Below, in pieces: positions 62,940 through 64,000 of a stretch of 64,000 nt of DNA. The stretch lies in NCBI GenBank assembly GCA_016342345.1, contig JAEINO010000011.1, positions 1 to 64,000 on the forward strand. Direction: 5' to 3'. A model generated the notes under the pieces. That model was not told where the DNA came from and made no database searches. It saw only the letters and a list, made by a program, of their open reading frames with translations. The translations under genes and the position numbers were made by a program. How positions within the stretch are numbered: the stretch's first letter is position 1; every line of letters starts with the position of its first letter. The stretch is from Pseudodesulfovibrio sp. (lineage in GTDB: Bacteria; Desulfobacterota; Desulfovibrionia; Desulfovibrionales; Desulfovibrionaceae).

Positions 62940-63311
62940 TTAATTATTGCCAACCCCGGATAACAAATTCTCCAACACATTCCAGTTCATGGGCTTTTCA
63001 ACAAACCCCAAGGGACTGACCTCCTTGGCACGAACCTGCATCTCCTTGGAAAAGGCAGAGCAGAATATCACTGGCAAATTCAGAAGATAACGAATTTCCC
63101 GAGCAGCCTCGATACCATCCATCTCGCCATCAAGCATAATATCCATGAGCACCAAGCTTGGCAGACACTCCAAAGCCAAGCGCACCGCATCCTCACCGGT
63201 AGCCGCAGTAGCACAAACATCATGCCCCAGTCGTTTGAGACGCGACATCAATTCCCAGGCCACTATACGTTCATTTTCTACCACGAGAATCTTGAGTTTG
63301 TTTTCATTCAT
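62940..63311 (-). CDS. Single-domain response regulator
   Basis: 123 residues, receiver domain only: ILVVENERIVAWEL at the start, phospho-acceptor in LPSLVLMDIMLDGEMDG, and a FVEKPMN lysine loop. Lacks an output domain, so it probably passes the phosphate on or interacts with another protein, as in phosphorelays. It is transcribed first, 5 bp before the kinase gene. Confidence 0.92.
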   Translation of the reverse strand: MNENKLKILVVENERIVAWELMSRLKRLGHDVCATAATGEDAVRLALECLPSLVLMDIMLDGEMDGIEAAREIRYLLNLPVIFCSAFSKEMQVRAKEVSPLGFVEKPMNWNVLENLLSGVGNN

Positions 63312-64000
63312 GAATACACCTTTAGTCTTTTATGGACTCGATTTATCAATGCAGAAATCTGTAAGAATCCGCGAAAATAAAACGAGTATCATGTCCATAT
63401 GACCACCCCTAAAACTGCTCGAACTCCTGACCAACGCTCTTTTCTGTCATATTCGAAATCTTGACCGGTTAAAGCAATACCAGAAGAAACAATAATCAGG
63501 ATGATGCGATGCAAAAGTCTCATTCCCGGCGTTCTCTGGTAAATCCAGCCAGCCGGAATCGACAGGTGGCACACATTCACAAGCAGATATAATTCAGTCA
63601 GATTCCTATCCTTTGGCAATTCAACTTGAACCACGTTTCAAATAAACGTCTGCAAATGTTACTCTTTTGCATCAGCACTTGTACCATTTTTAAAACGAAC
63701 TTCTCATTTTAAACCTTAATCACGTTTACGGACCAATCTCCATAGGGCTAATTACCCAAAGTACATACAAAAACTACGAATTCTCCCATGACACTTACTT
63801 CAGAACGGAAAAAACTCCCTTACTGAATGAACGTGCCAAAACAACTCAAATGGTTGCCGGGCGATTGGACAAACAACAAAATCACATAATTCCCCTACGC
63901 CGGGGAATTACATATTCAACGTCACTGCAATTTGTATCTTCAGGAGATTCAGAAGAAACGAAGCTAGAATTCAAGACTGGTAAGGCCCGACCTGATCGCA
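63312..64000. other. Right-edge region without a recognised gene
   Basis: No convincing ORF on either strand. It probably holds the promoter of the response regulator/kinase pair. An 8-bp inverted repeat AATTCCCC...GGGGAATT lies at 63888-63909. Confidence 0.4.

Noticed and set aside
63389-63634. 81-residue reverse ORF near the right edge
   Set aside because: No ribosome-binding site or recognisable pattern; upstream region of the response regulator.

Overview
The window looks like a chromosomal segment of a Desulfovibrio/Pseudodesulfovibrio-type sulfate reducer (Desulfovibrionales). This is inferred from gene content, not from a marker search. The content includes GlnS, the recA-alaS and rplM-rpsI pairs, a two-ferredoxin nitroreductase, bacteriohemerythrins, many two-component and SpoIIE-type signalling proteins, a sigma-54 promoter, and a probable selenocysteine codon. 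Coding is dense on both strands with moderate GC, and many operon joints are 4-bp ATGA overlaps.

Layout. 1-2.2 kb: ADP-forming acyl-CoA synthetase (cut by the left edge) and a periplasmic solute-binding protein. 2.2-2.95 kb: intergenic block of hairpin repeats. 2.9-8.5 kb: ferredoxin-nitroreductase, glnS, an alpha/beta hydrolase-mlaA pair, an amphi-Trp protein. 8.7-12.8 kb: TetR regulator, CII-like regulator behind a sigma-54 promoter, hybrid histidine kinase. 12.8-18.2 kb: operon of hydrolase, double rhodanese, NMT1-type binding protein, SpoIIE phosphatase, STAS protein and anti-sigma-type kinase. 18.4-28.5 kb: second CII-like regulator, class II aldolase, ychF, a beta-phosphoglucomutase/GH65 fusion with a HAD phosphatase, a DUF4139 protein, a diguanylate cyclase. 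28.6-38.2 kb: zinc-ribbon miniprotein, CI/LexA-like repressor, rnr-lpxK, BI-1 protein, an IS5-type element, YccF, Ca/Na exchanger, tRNA-thiolation-like PP-loop enzyme. 38.3-49.2 kb: two hemerythrins, recA, alaS, a possible structured RNA, rplM-rpsI, a radical SAM enzyme, a rhodanese with an in-frame UGA, purM, amrS.

49.4-64 kb is more accessory. A tRNA-Pro and a copy of its 3' end bracket a 2.3-kb island with an RTX protein carrying a Nif11-like double-glycine leader. Then come an operon of SpoIIE phosphatase, binding protein and DAACS symporter, an HlyD-like/degenerate CDF pair, a feoA/fur region with a Fur box, and a response regulator/histidine kinase pair.

Three themes recur. First, six copies of an exactly 154-bp element flanked by TA, and a related second family, sit in intergenic DNA and often supply or touch the stop codon of a neighbouring gene. 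Second, SpoIIE phosphatases are twice paired with periplasmic binding proteins, suggesting nutrient-gated partner switching. Third, several paralogues keep their fold but lack key residues: a CDF transporter, one hemerythrin and an Hpt domain. The strongest single observation is the probable selenocysteine-containing rhodanese at 45998-46435.
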